From positions 97,881 through 161,880 of the forward strand of contig NZ_JNYY01000017.1 in NCBI RefSeq assembly GCF_000716785.1: a DNA stretch of 64,000 nucleotides, read 5' to 3'. Shown here one piece after another: positions 35,617 to 44,546 of the stretch. The position numbers were made by a program, and so were the translations under genes. The notes below the pieces were generated by a model. That model saw only the letters and a list, made by a program, of their open reading frames with translations. It was not told the origin of the DNA and did no database searches. The stretch's first letter is position 1. Every line of letters begins with the position of its first letter. This stretch comes from Amycolatopsis vancoresmycina. Lineage in GTDB: Bacteria; Actinomycetota; Actinomycetes; Mycobacteriales; Pseudonocardiaceae.

Positions 35617-36765
35617 ATGTCTCGTGCTACCAGCACCGTCTCCACACTGGTGATCTTCGTTCTCGCCATCAACCTGCGGCCCGCGGTGACCAGCCTCGGT
35701 GCCGCACTGCCCGACATCTCGGTCGCCGGAAACCTCGTCGGCGCGGTGCTCGTGGCCCTGCCCCTGTGGGCGATCGGGCTCGGCGGGTGGGCCACGCCGT
35801 GGCTGTGCAGCCGGGTGGGCCCGCACCGGACCGTCTCCGTCGCCCTGGTCGGGCTGGTCCTGTCGCTGGCCGGGCGGGTGCTCGGCGGGCCGGTCGAACT
35901 GCTGGCCGGGACCGCGCTCGCGTGCCTGTCCATCGCCGTGCTCGGCACCATGTTGCCGCTGCTGGCGCAGGGTTCCGCCGCCTTCACCTTCGGGCTCGGG
36001 TTCGGGAGCACGGCCGGCGCGCTGGTCACGCCCACGGCTGTCATGTCGTCGTCGTGGCGGGTGGCGCTCGGGGTGTGGGCGACCACGGCACTGGTGGCCC
36101 AGCAGGTCTGGCAGCGCACCCCCGGCGAATTCGGGTCGCCGCGGGCCGCCACCGGAGCGCCGCCCGCCACCGCGCTGACCATCCACTTCGGACTCATCTC
36201 GACGGTGACGTTCCTGGTCATGGGCTGGCTGCCCGGCATCCTGCGCGACGCCGGTGTCCCGCCGACGACCGCGGGTGCGTGCCTCGCGCTGTCGATGGCC
36301 ATGGGGCTGCCCATGATGTGGCTGGTCCCGGGCTGGACCCGCCGCTGGCGCAACCAGACCCTGCTCGTCGTCGCGCTGGCCACGCCCAACGTCATCGGCG
36401 TGACCGGCCTGCTCCTCGCACCCGCGGCCGCGCCGTGGCTGTGGGCCGCGGCCACCGGTACCGGCATGGGCGCCCTCGCCTTCGTCCTGACGACCGTTTC
36501 GCTGCGCTGCAAGGACAGTTCCCTGTCGCTGTCCGCCGTGGTCCAGGGCTTCGGGTACCTCATCGCCGGGTTCGGCGTGCTGGCCTGCGGCTGGCTGCAC
36601 ACCAGCACCGGCACCTGGCAGACCCCGTTGCTGCTGGTACTGGCGGTCCTGCTCGGCCAGATCCTCAGCGGGCACGCCGCGGTCTCACGCCGGACCACGG
36701 CACCGCTGGTCGCGCCCCCGCTTTCCCTGCCCCGCCAAGGGGACGCACCCGAGGTCGGCGTGTGA
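35617..36765 (+). CDS. MFS transporter of the CynX/NimT type
   Basis: A 382-residue, twelve-helix permease. The ATG at 35617 follows GAGGAGGAG. The start (FVLAINLRPAVTSLGAALPDI) and VMGWLPGILRDAGVPPTTAG are typical of the cyanate/2-nitroimidazole family (CynX/NimT). The substrate is unknown; no cyanase is adjacent. An upstream dyad GACATC-N12-GATGTC (35521-35544) may be a control site. It ends nine bases from the stop of the opposing LAL regulator. Confidence 0.83.
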   Translation: MSRATSTVSTLVIFVLAINLRPAVTSLGAALPDISVAGNLVGAVLVALPLWAIGLGGWATPWLCSRVGPHRTVSVALVGLVLSLAGRVLGGPVELLAGTALACLSIAVLGTMLPLLAQGSAAFTFGLGFGSTAGALVTPTAVMSSSWRVALGVWATTALVAQQVWQRTPGEFGSPRAATGAPPATALTIHFGLISTVTFLVMGWLPGILRDAGVPPTTAGACLALSMAMGLPMMWLVPGWTRRWRNQTLLVVALATPNVIGVTGLLLAPAAAPWLWAAATGTGMGALAFVLTTVSLRCKDSSLSLSAVVQGFGYLIAGFGVLACGWLHTSTGTWQTPLLLVLAVLLGQILSGHAAVSRRTTAPLVAPPLSLPRQGDAPEVGV

Positions 36766-36774
36766 TCCCGCGGC

Positions 36775-39606
36775 TCAGCCGGAGGCGGACTGGTGCCGGG
36801 CCGCCTCCCGGGCGATGTCGATGCGCGAGTGCACCTCGAGCTTGGTGAGGATGTGCGAAACGTGCGTGCCGACCGTGCGCGGGGACAGGTAGAGGCGGGC
36901 CGCGATCTGCGGGTTCGACAGGCCTTCCACGACGAGCGCGGCGATCCGGCTCTCGGTCGGGGTCAGGCTGTCCCAGCCGCGCGTGGCTTTCCGGTGCTTC
37001 ACCGTCGGGCCGCTGCGGATGCCGAACGAGCGGAACAGGGCGCGCAGCCGCGCCACGTCCCACTGCGCGTCCAGCCCCGAGTAGAGGTCGATGGCGTGGG
37101 TGAAGGCGGCCCGCGCCGAACCGCGGTCCTCGGCCCGGGCCTCGGCGAAGGCGACCGCGGCGGCTTCCAGCGCCTTGGCCCGCGACAGCGGACGGCCCGC
37201 GTCGCGGTAGCCGTCGGCGGCCCGCAGCAGCATCGTGCCGTCCCGTTCGAGCAGCCCGCGGCAGTACAGGACGAGCGCGCGGCGGTGCGGAACGGCGGAC
37301 TCGGCGCCGATCGCGCCCACCCTGGCCTCGATCTTCGCCGCGGCCCGCACGTCGCCGATCGCCGCGGCCAGCCGGGCGGCGTCCCCCAGCAGGTCCTCCC
37401 CGGTGACTTCGCCGGCCGGCACGGAAGTCAGCACCGCGAGCGCGCGTTCCGGGGCACCGGCGTGCTCGAACGCGAAACTCCTGGCTCGCACCAGGGGTTC
37501 CACGACCTCGTCGCCGATGTGCTGGGAGTACAGCGCCGCGACGTCGAGGTGCCGCCGGGCCGCGGCCGTCTCGCCGCGGTGGAAGTGGATGATCGCGGCG
37601 ACCCCGTGGTCGCAGCACACCACGTCCGGCTCCTTGCGGTCGTCCGGGACGACCTCCACCTCGGCGAGCGCGTCGTCCCACCGGCCGGCGGCCAGCAGCA
37701 GCCGCCCGAGCGCGCTCTGGGCCTGGGCCAGCCGCGCGATGCTGCCGGTGCGGTCGGCCAGTTCCCGCGCCTGGCCGGCGGCGGCGAGCGCGTCGGGGTA
37801 GCGGTCGAGCGCGCCGAAGGTGACCGACTGGTTGATGCGCAGCTGCAGCGTGAGGTCGATCAGCGCGGGGTCGCCCCGCACGATCGCCATCGCGCGGTCG
37901 AACAGCGGCAGCGCGTCGGCCCACTCGCCCCGCGACATCGCGACCTGCGTCAGCACGTGCAGCGCCCACCCGGTCGCCCAGCGGTCCTCGGTCGGGCCGA
38001 GCTCGTCCAGCGCCGCGGTCGCGACCCGGCGAGCGGCGTCCATCTCCCCGATGTAGCGGTGGGTGCGCGCGATGAGCACCAGCAGCTTGGCCCGGTGCCG
38101 CGGTTGCAGTCCCGGCCGGGTCAGTGCGTGCTTCAGCTCGGCCAGGTACTCGGCGGCCCGGCCGGTCCGCCCGCGGCACTGGACGACCGTCGTGTGCAGG
38201 TCGACGCGCACGTCGGGGTCGCGGACGCGGTCCAGTGCGCGGCAGGCGATCCGCTCGGCCTGGGCGATGTTGTCCAGCTGGTAGTAGGCGTCGGCCAGCC
38301 GGCAGGCCAGCGCGCCGGTCACGGCGTCGTCGAGGGGCGTGTCCCGCACCGCCCGGCGCAGGAGCGCGACGGCGACGACGGGCGCCTGCCCGATCAGCGC
38401 CATGGCCACTTCGAGCAGCCACTGCACGGCCCACGCCGGCACCGGCACCCGACTGTCCGTTGTGGACACCATGGGCAGCAGCTGCCGCGCGACCCGCTCG
38501 ACCGGGGCCTTCGCCTCGGCCAGCGCCCACGCGGCGTCCTGGTGCCAGGCGATCCGGACCGCCGTCGGCATTTCGTCGTACAGCGCCCCGCGGATCAGCG
38601 GGTGCCGGAACTCGAGGTCGTCGCCCGCCGCCACCAGCACCCCGGCGGCGCGGGCCTCGTCGAGGGCGGGCAGCAGGGCGGCGAGCGGGGAGTTCGTCAC
38701 GGTCACCAGGTCCGCGACCGAGAAGCCGACGCCGAGCAGGGCCGCGGCCCGCAGCACGCCCAGCGTCGATTCGGACAGGAAGCCCAGCCGGTCCGCGATC
38801 GCTTCCGGCAGGGAGTCCGGCGTGGCCGCGCCGGTCAGCTCCACCACGCCCGCGGTGTCGACCTCCAGGCGCGAGCTGCGGGCCAGCGCGTCGACGAGTT
38901 CGGTGAGGTACAACGGGTTCCCGGCGGCGCCGTCGGCCAGCCGCGCCAGTTCGGCGCCCGGTTTGCCCCCGGCCAGCGCGGCCACCAGCTCGAGCACCGC
39001 GGGTTCGGCCAGCCGGCTCAGCCGCAGCCGTTCGCCCGCCCCAACGATCCGGAACAGCGACCGCAGGTCGTCGCGGCGGGGCACCGGGCGCAGCACGCCG
39101 ACCAGCAGCAGCGGGAGCTGCCGGACCGAGCGGGCGAGCCGGCTCCACACCGCCACCGTCGTGCGGTCGGCCCACTGCAGCTCGTCGACGACCAGCACGG
39201 CAGGCTCGTCCTGGCAGAGCTCGTCCACCAGCGCGATCAGCTGTTCGGCGGCCGCGGCGGCGAGATCGGCGCCCTTGCCGGCGACGGCACCGCCGCCCAG
39301 CAGCTCGGAGATGGCGTCACGACGGGGATCCCGGGTGACCGGCGTGATCTCCAGCGCGTCCAGGAGCGGCAGCAGCGGCAACGCCTGCCCGAGTTCGTCG
39401 CCGGCGCCCCAGTACACCTGGCAGCCCGCCTCGGCGGCGGCCGCGCAGGCGGAGCGGACCAGTGCGGACTTGCCGATCCCCGGCTCGCCGTCCACCAGCA
39501 CGGCCCGGCCCCGGCCGTCGGCGACGTCACGGATCCAGGTGACCAGCCGGGACAGCTCGCCGTCCCGGCCGACCAGCAGCTCTGTACCCTCCGTGAGCGG
39601 TCGCAC
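36775..39606 (-). CDS. Large ATP-binding LuxR-family regulator (LAL)
   Basis: A 943-residue STAND-type activator: Walker A GEPGIGKSA at 40-48, Walker B LVVDELQWAD near 140, a long helical repeat region, and a C-terminal LuxR HTH (LTPTESRIAALVVEGLSNPQIAARLYLSPRTVGTHV). The start is GTG at 39606 without a ribosome site, explained by a leaderless promoter (TTGTTG-18-TAAAAT ending six bases before GTG). The ligand is unknown. The KstR-like element in its promoter spacer suggests shared control with the fadD17-like gene. Confidence 0.9.
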   Translation of the reverse strand: MRPLTEGTELLVGRDGELSRLVTWIRDVADGRGRAVLVDGEPGIGKSALVRSACAAAAEAGCQVYWGAGDELGQALPLLPLLDALEITPVTRDPRRDAISELLGGGAVAGKGADLAAAAAEQLIALVDELCQDEPAVLVVDELQWADRTTVAVWSRLARSVRQLPLLLVGVLRPVPRRDDLRSLFRIVGAGERLRLSRLAEPAVLELVAALAGGKPGAELARLADGAAGNPLYLTELVDALARSSRLEVDTAGVVELTGAATPDSLPEAIADRLGFLSESTLGVLRAAALLGVGFSVADLVTVTNSPLAALLPALDEARAAGVLVAAGDDLEFRHPLIRGALYDEMPTAVRIAWHQDAAWALAEAKAPVERVARQLLPMVSTTDSRVPVPAWAVQWLLEVAMALIGQAPVVAVALLRRAVRDTPLDDAVTGALACRLADAYYQLDNIAQAERIACRALDRVRDPDVRVDLHTTVVQCRGRTGRAAEYLAELKHALTRPGLQPRHRAKLLVLIARTHRYIGEMDAARRVATAALDELGPTEDRWATGWALHVLTQVAMSRGEWADALPLFDRAMAIVRGDPALIDLTLQLRINQSVTFGALDRYPDALAAAGQARELADRTGSIARLAQAQSALGRLLLAAGRWDDALAEVEVVPDDRKEPDVVCCDHGVAAIIHFHRGETAAARRHLDVAALYSQHIGDEVVEPLVRARSFAFEHAGAPERALAVLTSVPAGEVTGEDLLGDAARLAAAIGDVRAAAKIEARVGAIGAESAVPHRRALVLYCRGLLERDGTMLLRAADGYRDAGRPLSRAKALEAAAVAFAEARAEDRGSARAAFTHAIDLYSGLDAQWDVARLRALFRSFGIRSGPTVKHRKATRGWDSLTPTESRIAALVVEGLSNPQIAARLYLSPRTVGTHVSHILTKLEVHSRIDIAREAARHQSASG

Positions 39607-39612
39607 ACGGCG

Positions 39613-39642
39613 ATTTTAGAAGTAAAACCTGTTCCCCAACAA
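39613..39642 (-). promoter_or_regulatory. Leaderless sigma-70-type promoter with embedded KstR-like site
   Basis: On the minus strand: TTGTTG (39637-39642), an 18-base spacer, TAAAAT (39613-39618), six bases, then GTG at 39606, so transcription should start at the start codon. On the plus strand bases 39617-39635 read TAGAAGTAAAACCTGTTCC, identical at 17 of 19 positions to the element before the fadD17-like gene, with the same AACNNGTT core. Confidence 0.65.
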
Positions 39643-40367
39643 GGGGCGCACCGGGTCAGGGCGGAACTTCTACCGTTAGTCGAGGCTTCCACGCAAGGAA
39701 ACATCCCATTCGATAAATGCGCCGATTCGTGATCCCGGCGTGATTTCAGCACCGGCCGGAAACAGATCACCGCCCGGCCGCGGCGGCCCGGACAAAACGA
39801 CGGACGACCGCGTTCCGGCCGACGAACTGCCTGCCCACCGGGACATCGCGCGCCCTTTCCCGGCCCGGGCGGCTTCCCAGCCGCGGCCGCCCGGCACGGG
39901 AAGCGGCCCCCGTTCGACGTTTTCGACGACAACGCGACCCCTCTCTCGAGCCCCTGTGGGCGACCTTCGCGCGAATACGGGCAGTGACGATGCTCCGGTT
40001 CGATATTGCCGGATCCCGATCTCCGGATTCGCCGTCGTCCCGTTGTTTTCCGCCCCACCTTGCCGTCCCCCGCTACGTTTTCCGCACTCCACCGGTCGGA
40101 TACAGCCCGTGTCCGGCGGAGACCGGCCCGCCCCCGGCCCGCGCCGGGACTGGTCCGGACCAGCGGCTGCCGCGTGCCGCGCGGCGCACCGGAACCCGGC
40201 CCGAATCCCCGGCCCGGGCGTTCCGCGGTCCGGAATCGGTGGCCGCCGATCATTCCGCCGCAGCAATTCGTAGCATCCCTCGATACCCGGGTACAAAGCA
40301 CAAGATCGTCGATCAAGTACCCGTGCGGCCATTCTGGTGAAACCCTGCCTCCGGTGCACATCACGCA
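39643..40367. other. Long intergenic region without a convincing gene
   Basis: About 725 bp between the LAL regulator promoter and the lipoprotein promoter. Open frames exist on both strands (for example 39740-40273 plus) but their products are Pro/Arg/Ser-rich without any family pattern, and third-position G/C bias is weak. Composition is a little more AT-rich and mixed than the surrounding genes. It may hold a decayed gene or an unannotated RNA; I cannot name one. Confidence 0.6.
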
Positions 40368-40396
40368 TTGTCAAGTGCAGGCGGGGTGCCTACAGT
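40368..40396 (+). promoter_or_regulatory. Sigma-70-type promoter of the lipoprotein gene
   Basis: TTGTCA (40368-40373), exactly 17 bases, TACAGT (40391-40396). The predicted transcript starts near 40403 and has a leader of about 78 bases before the GTG at 40481. Confidence 0.55.
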
Positions 40397-40480
40397 GGCC
40401 AGCTTGATGTCGGGGAGTAAATCACGCACCCGCCTGTTAATCGGTACACCGACTCTCATCTCCTTCGAGGAGCATGCCTT

Positions 40481-41491
40481 GTGTTTGGAATCGCCAGGAG
40501 CAGTGGCCGGGGTCGCGCTCGCCACGCTGTGCTCGCCCTTGCGGCCCTCACGGCCGTCTCGGGCTGCGGCGCGCTCGGCTCGGACACCTCGAGCGCCGCA
40601 TCGACCGGCAGCAGCCTGGAAAAGGCCACGCTGAAGGTTTCCATCCTGCCCACCACGGACCTGGGGCCGTTCTGGCTGGCCCAGGACAGCGGCTACTTCC
40701 AGGCGGAGGGCCTCACCGTCGAGTCCGTCGTCGCCGCCAGCGGCCAGGCCTCGCTGGCGAAGGCGATCTCGGGCGAGGCCGACATCGCGTTCTCGACCTA
40801 CCCCCCGTTCTTCACCGCACGCAGCAGCGGCGCCGCCGACATGGAACTGGTCGCCGACGCGACGTCGGTCAACCCGAAGTCGAATGCGATCGTCACGGTT
40901 CCGAATTCGCCGGTGAAAACAATCTTCGACCTGGCGGGCCGGAAGATCGCCATCACGGCCAAGAACACCGCTTCCGACCTTCTCACGCGGTCGGTGATGC
41001 AGGACCACAACGTCGATTACAGCAAGGTGAAATGGGTGCTGATCCCGCTGCCGAACATCGCCGCGGCGCTGAACCAGGGTGACGCCGACGCCGCCTACCT
41101 GCCGGAACCGTACGTGACGCAGGCCGCCAAGACAGCAGGCGCGATCCCGGTGGTCGACATCAACACCGGCGCCACCCAGGACTTCCCGCTGACCGGCTAC
41201 GGCGCGACGAAGACGTGGGTGCGGGAGCACCCGAAGACGCTCGCCGCGTTCCAGCGCGCCATGCAGAAGGCGACCCACGAGGCCCTGATCGACCGCGCCA
41301 AGGTCGAGCCGCTGCTGGTGCGGTTCGCCAAGATCGACGAGGACACCGCCAAGCTGCTCACCCTGCCGGGCTACGGCTCGATCCTGGATTCCCGGCGCCT
41401 GCAGCGGGTGCCGGACCTGCTGCTGCAGCTCGGCGCCATCCCGTCGCCGATCGACGTCAACTCGATGATCGCGCCCCAGGCCGGGAGATGA
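40481..41491 (+). CDS. SsuA/NMT1-type substrate-binding lipoprotein
   Basis: A 336-residue protein; GTG with GAGGAG 8 bases upstream. A signal peptide ends in a lipobox (AVSGC), so the mature protein is anchored outside the membrane. The body is the nitrate/sulfonate/taurine-type binding fold (LKVSILPTTDLGPFWLAQDSGYFQAEGL, SLAKAISGEADIAFSTYPP, LPNIAAALNQGDADAAYLPEPY). The expected permease and ATPase genes are not next to it, so it is an orphan or its partners lie elsewhere. Confidence 0.88.
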   Translation: MFGIARSSGRGRARHAVLALAALTAVSGCGALGSDTSSAASTGSSLEKATLKVSILPTTDLGPFWLAQDSGYFQAEGLTVESVVAASGQASLAKAISGEADIAFSTYPPFFTARSSGAADMELVADATSVNPKSNAIVTVPNSPVKTIFDLAGRKIAITAKNTASDLLTRSVMQDHNVDYSKVKWVLIPLPNIAAALNQGDADAAYLPEPYVTQAAKTAGAIPVVDINTGATQDFPLTGYGATKTWVREHPKTLAAFQRAMQKATHEALIDRAKVEPLLVRFAKIDEDTAKLLTLPGYGSILDSRRLQRVPDLLLQLGAIPSPIDVNSMIAPQAGR

Positions 41492-41519
41492 CCCGATGGT
41501 GACCACCGCCATCCCGCGC

Positions 41520-41550
41520 TTGACCTTGACACTGTGACAAGGTCTTCACT
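41520..41550 (+). promoter_or_regulatory. MerR-type promoter/operator with 19-bp spacer
   Basis: -35 TTGACC at 41520-41525 and -10-like TTCACT at 41545-41550 are 19 bases apart, the overlong spacing that MerR activators correct by twisting DNA. The spacer carries the dyad ACCTTG-N9-CAAGGT (41523-41543). It precedes the HEAT gene and MerR-HEAT gene pair, implying autoregulation. Confidence 0.75.
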
Positions 41551-41561
41551 GCGGGGAGGAG

Positions 41562-42236
41562 GTGGTCACCATCAACCGCACAACCGACACGCACCTGCTC
41601 GACGCGCTGGGCGCCGCGAACTCGTCGGCCCGGCTCCGGGCCGCACTGGCGGCCGGCACCCGGGCCGACCCCGGGTTCGCGGCCGCGCTCGTGGCCCGGT
41701 GCGCGGTCGAGCCGGACTTCTTCGTGCGCGACATGCTCACCTGGGCGCTGACCCGCCTGCCGGCGGACGTCACCGTGCCCAGGCTCGTCGCGGAGCTCCG
41801 CTCCGGGCGCGCGCAGGCCCGCAGCCAGGCGCTGCACACGCTGTCCAAGATCGGCGACCGCACGGTGTGGCCGTCGATCACCCGGTCGCTGCTGCACGAC
41901 CCCGACGACGAGGTCGCGCGCAGCGCGTGGCGGGCCGCGGTCGTCCTCGCGCCGCCCGAGGCCCGGGACGACCTGGCGGTGGCACTGGCGCTCCAGCTCG
42001 GCCGGGGCGACCGGGCCGTGCAGCTGAGCCTCAGCCGGGCCCTCGTCGCGCTCGGCGACGTGGCCGAGCCGGCGCTGCGGCCGGGGCTGGCGAGCCCGGA
42101 CGCGGCCGTGCGTGCGCACGCCCGTGCCACGCAACGGCTCCTGGACGACCCGGACGCCGGGTTCGACCTGGCCGTCGACGAGGCGAAGCGGATCGTCGCG
42201 CTCGGCCCCGAGCGTGCCGGGGAAGCCGCGTGCTGA
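41562..42236 (+). CDS. HEAT-repeat protein paired with a MerR regulator
   Basis: A 224-residue protein, GTG start behind GGGGAGGAGG. It is made of about six helical HEAT repeats (FFVRDMLTWALTRL, ARSQALHTLSKIGD, EVARSAWRAAVVL, AVQLSLSRALVALGD, AVRAHARATQRLLDD). No catalytic motif. Its stop overlaps the start of the MerR-HEAT gene, so the two are coupled; the partner repeats suggest interaction, for instance as co-sensor or anti-activator. Confidence 0.85.
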   Translation: MVTINRTTDTHLLDALGAANSSARLRAALAAGTRADPGFAAALVARCAVEPDFFVRDMLTWALTRLPADVTVPRLVAELRSGRAQARSQALHTLSKIGDRTVWPSITRSLLHDPDDEVARSAWRAAVVLAPPEARDDLAVALALQLGRGDRAVQLSLSRALVALGDVAEPALRPGLASPDAAVRAHARATQRLLDDPDAGFDLAVDEAKRIVALGPERAGEAAC

Positions 42237-43216
42237 TCGGCGAAGTGGCCCGCCGGTCCGGGGTGAGCACGCGGATGCTGCGGCACTACGACTCCCTCGG
42301 GCTGGTGCGGCCGACCGGCCGCACCGTCGGCGGCTACCGCGAGTACTCCGAGGCGGACATCCGCCGGATCTTCCACGTCGAAGGGCTGCGCTCGCTGGGG
42401 ATGTCGCTGCGGCAGGTCGCCCGGGCGCTGGCGGATCCGGCGTTCACGCCGTCCGCGCTGGTCGGCGACCTCATCCGGCGGACCGAAGACCGGCTGCGGC
42501 GGGAACAGGAACTCCTGCAGCGGCTCCGGGCGATCGACGCCTCGGAGCCGTCCGGGTGGGACGGCGTCCTGCACGTCGTCGAGCTCCTGCACGGGCTCGA
42601 TTCGCCCAGCCCGTCCCGGCGGCAGCAGGCCGCCCTCACCCCGATCGAGGACGTGCCGCTGCTGGCCCGCGCGGTGCTGTCCGAGGCGCACCCGAACGTC
42701 GCCGGCGCCCTGCGCTGGGCACTGGCCCGCGCGGGCGCCGACGGCGTGGCGGGCGTGGCCGAAGGGATGCGCTCGGCCGACCCCGCCATCCGGCGGCGTG
42801 CGGTACTGGCGATCGCCGAGCTCCCCGGCGACGAGGCCACCGCGCTCCTCGCCGGCGCCCTCGACGACCCGGACCCGGACGTCCGCCGGCACGCCGCACT
42901 GGCCGCCGGCCGCCGCGGCACCACTGCTGCGGTCCCGGTCCTGGTCGCCATGGTGGCCGAGGGCACCAACGACGTCGAAGCGGCGGAGGTGCTGGGCACG
43001 CTGGCCGTGGACCCCGGGCAGGGCGAACGGATCCTGGACGCGCTGGCCGGGGAGCTCACCGCGGGCCCCGCGGTGCGGATCCGGGTGGCCCAGGCGCTCG
43101 CCGAGCTCCCGGGCCCGCTCCCGCAGGCCCTCCTGCGGCAACTGGGCGACGACGAGGACCGGGCGGTCGCCCTCATCGCGTCGGCCCTCGCCGATGCGCT
43201 CGGCGAGCGGACGTGA
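42230..43216 (+). CDS. MerR-family regulator with C-terminal HEAT repeats
   Basis: A 328-residue protein; GTG start overlaps the previous stop by 7 bp. Residues 1-70 are a MerR winged HTH (LIGEVARRSGVSTRMLRHYDSLGLVRPTGRTVGGYREYSEADI), followed by a dimerisation helix (LIRRTEDRLRREQELLQRL) and, instead of a small-molecule pocket, five or six HEAT repeats (DPAIRRRAVLAIAELPGD, DPDVRRHAALAAGRRG, AVRIRVAQALAELPG). The target is most likely the 19-bp-spacer promoter at 41520. The inducing signal may be a protein bound by the repeats. Confidence 0.9.
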   Translation: MLIGEVARRSGVSTRMLRHYDSLGLVRPTGRTVGGYREYSEADIRRIFHVEGLRSLGMSLRQVARALADPAFTPSALVGDLIRRTEDRLRREQELLQRLRAIDASEPSGWDGVLHVVELLHGLDSPSPSRRQQAALTPIEDVPLLARAVLSEAHPNVAGALRWALARAGADGVAGVAEGMRSADPAIRRRAVLAIAELPGDEATALLAGALDDPDPDVRRHAALAAGRRGTTAAVPVLVAMVAEGTNDVEAAEVLGTLAVDPGQGERILDALAGELTAGPAVRIRVAQALAELPGPLPQALLRQLGDDEDRAVALIASALADALGERT

Positions 43217-43265
43217 CCGGAAGCCGTGCCCGCGCAGATCAGTGGCGGCAGCCGGGATTCCGCGA

Positions 43266-44435
43266 TCAGGCGTACGCGCCGGCCTGCAGGCGGGCGACGG
43301 CCGCGGTGAGGATGCGGATGCCCTTCACCGACCCGGGGTCGATCCCGGTGACCTCCCGCACCCGGCGGAGGCGGTAGTCGAGGGTGCGGGGGTGGACGTG
43401 CAGGCCGACGGCGGCGCGGAGCCGGTTCATGTCGTTGCGGTAGTACGCGTCGAGCGTCGCCACCAGGTCCGGGCCGTTCGCCAGGCGCCGCGCCACGTCG
43501 CGCAGCCACTGGTCCACCTCGGGCACCCGCACGACGCCGAGCTCGACGAAGACGTCCCCGATCCCGGGCAGCACCTGCGGAACCCGTTGCACCGGCGCGA
43601 CTTCCGCGATCCGGCGCGCCATCGACACGGTCTCCGGCAGCCGCCCCGCCGGGCCGGCCGCGACGCCGACGCGGCAGGCTCCCTGCACCGCCTCGGCGAT
43701 GTCGCGCACCACCGGCAGTGCGTCGTCGCCCGGCGTCTCCTGTGAAGCGCACACGGGCAGCAGGACGAGCAGCTCGTCCGGCCGCCGCCAGGCGATCGGT
43801 ACCGTGTGCAGCTTGAACACCGACTCGACGAGGTCGCCGGGGTCGTCGTCACGGCCCGGCGGGCGGCCGGGGAACCGCAGCACCACCGCGAAGTAGTGGT
43901 CGTGCAGGCAGATTCCGAGGTCGTGCGCGAGGCCGGGTGCCGAGAGGTCGCCGGCCAGCAGCAGGTCGACGAGGTCGTGCAACCGCTTTCCCACCGAAAG
44001 CCGCAGCCGCTGCACGGCCAGGTACCCGTCGAGGTAGCGGCCGCTGCCGCGGGCGCCCTGTTCGCCGAACCAGGCCGTGAGGCGCAGCAGCTCGTCGAGG
44101 TCGTCGCCTTCGGCCACGTCGTTGATTTCGCGCAGCATCAAGGTGGCGTGCAGGGCGAGGACGTGTTGCGCCGCGCCGGTGGACAGCCCCTCTTCGGCCC
44201 GTTTCCGGCCGATGTCCCCGATGAAGGACAGGTCTTCGTCGGAAAGCCGCCTGCCGTCCCGGACCAGTTCGACCGTGTGGCGGCGGAACCACACCGCGTA
44301 GTCCAGCATTTCGGCGCGGGAACGCGGATCCGCGGCCCGCAGCCGGTATTCCGGGAGCTCGCGTTCGTAGGCGACCAGCTCGGCGCGCGCGTTGGCGTCC
44401 GATCGTTTCATCAGCTCGTCGAGCAGGCCACTCAT
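43266..44435 (-). CDS. PucR/CdaR-type transcriptional regulator
   Basis: A 389-residue protein ending in a PucR-type HTH (LDAYYRNDMNRLRAAVGLHVHPRTLDYRLRRVREVTG) behind a GGDEF-like/RsbRD-type N-terminal region (RKRAEEGLSTGAAQHVLALH). The C-terminal DYRLRRV recognition segment is characteristic. No clear target operon adjoins it; the effector is unknown. Confidence 0.87.
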   Translation of the reverse strand: MSGLLDELMKRSDANARAELVAYERELPEYRLRAADPRSRAEMLDYAVWFRRHTVELVRDGRRLSDEDLSFIGDIGRKRAEEGLSTGAAQHVLALHATLMLREINDVAEGDDLDELLRLTAWFGEQGARGSGRYLDGYLAVQRLRLSVGKRLHDLVDLLLAGDLSAPGLAHDLGICLHDHYFAVVLRFPGRPPGRDDDPGDLVESVFKLHTVPIAWRRPDELLVLLPVCASQETPGDDALPVVRDIAEAVQGACRVGVAAGPAGRLPETVSMARRIAEVAPVQRVPQVLPGIGDVFVELGVVRVPEVDQWLRDVARRLANGPDLVATLDAYYRNDMNRLRAAVGLHVHPRTLDYRLRRVREVTGIDPGSVKGIRILTAAVARLQAGAYA

Positions 44436-44546
44436 CTCGATCCGTCCTCCCCGTCAGAGCGATCGGAGTGATCAGAGCGGCTCGATCCGGCCGAGGCCCG
44501 GCACCATCGGCCCCCGGCCCGTCCATCGACGGCCGGTGTCGCCGTG

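Noticed and set aside
39740..40273. Plus-strand 177-codon frame in the long intergenic region
   Set aside because: Pro/Arg/Ser-rich composition, no ribosome site, no family features; overlapping frames on the other strand are equally meaningless.
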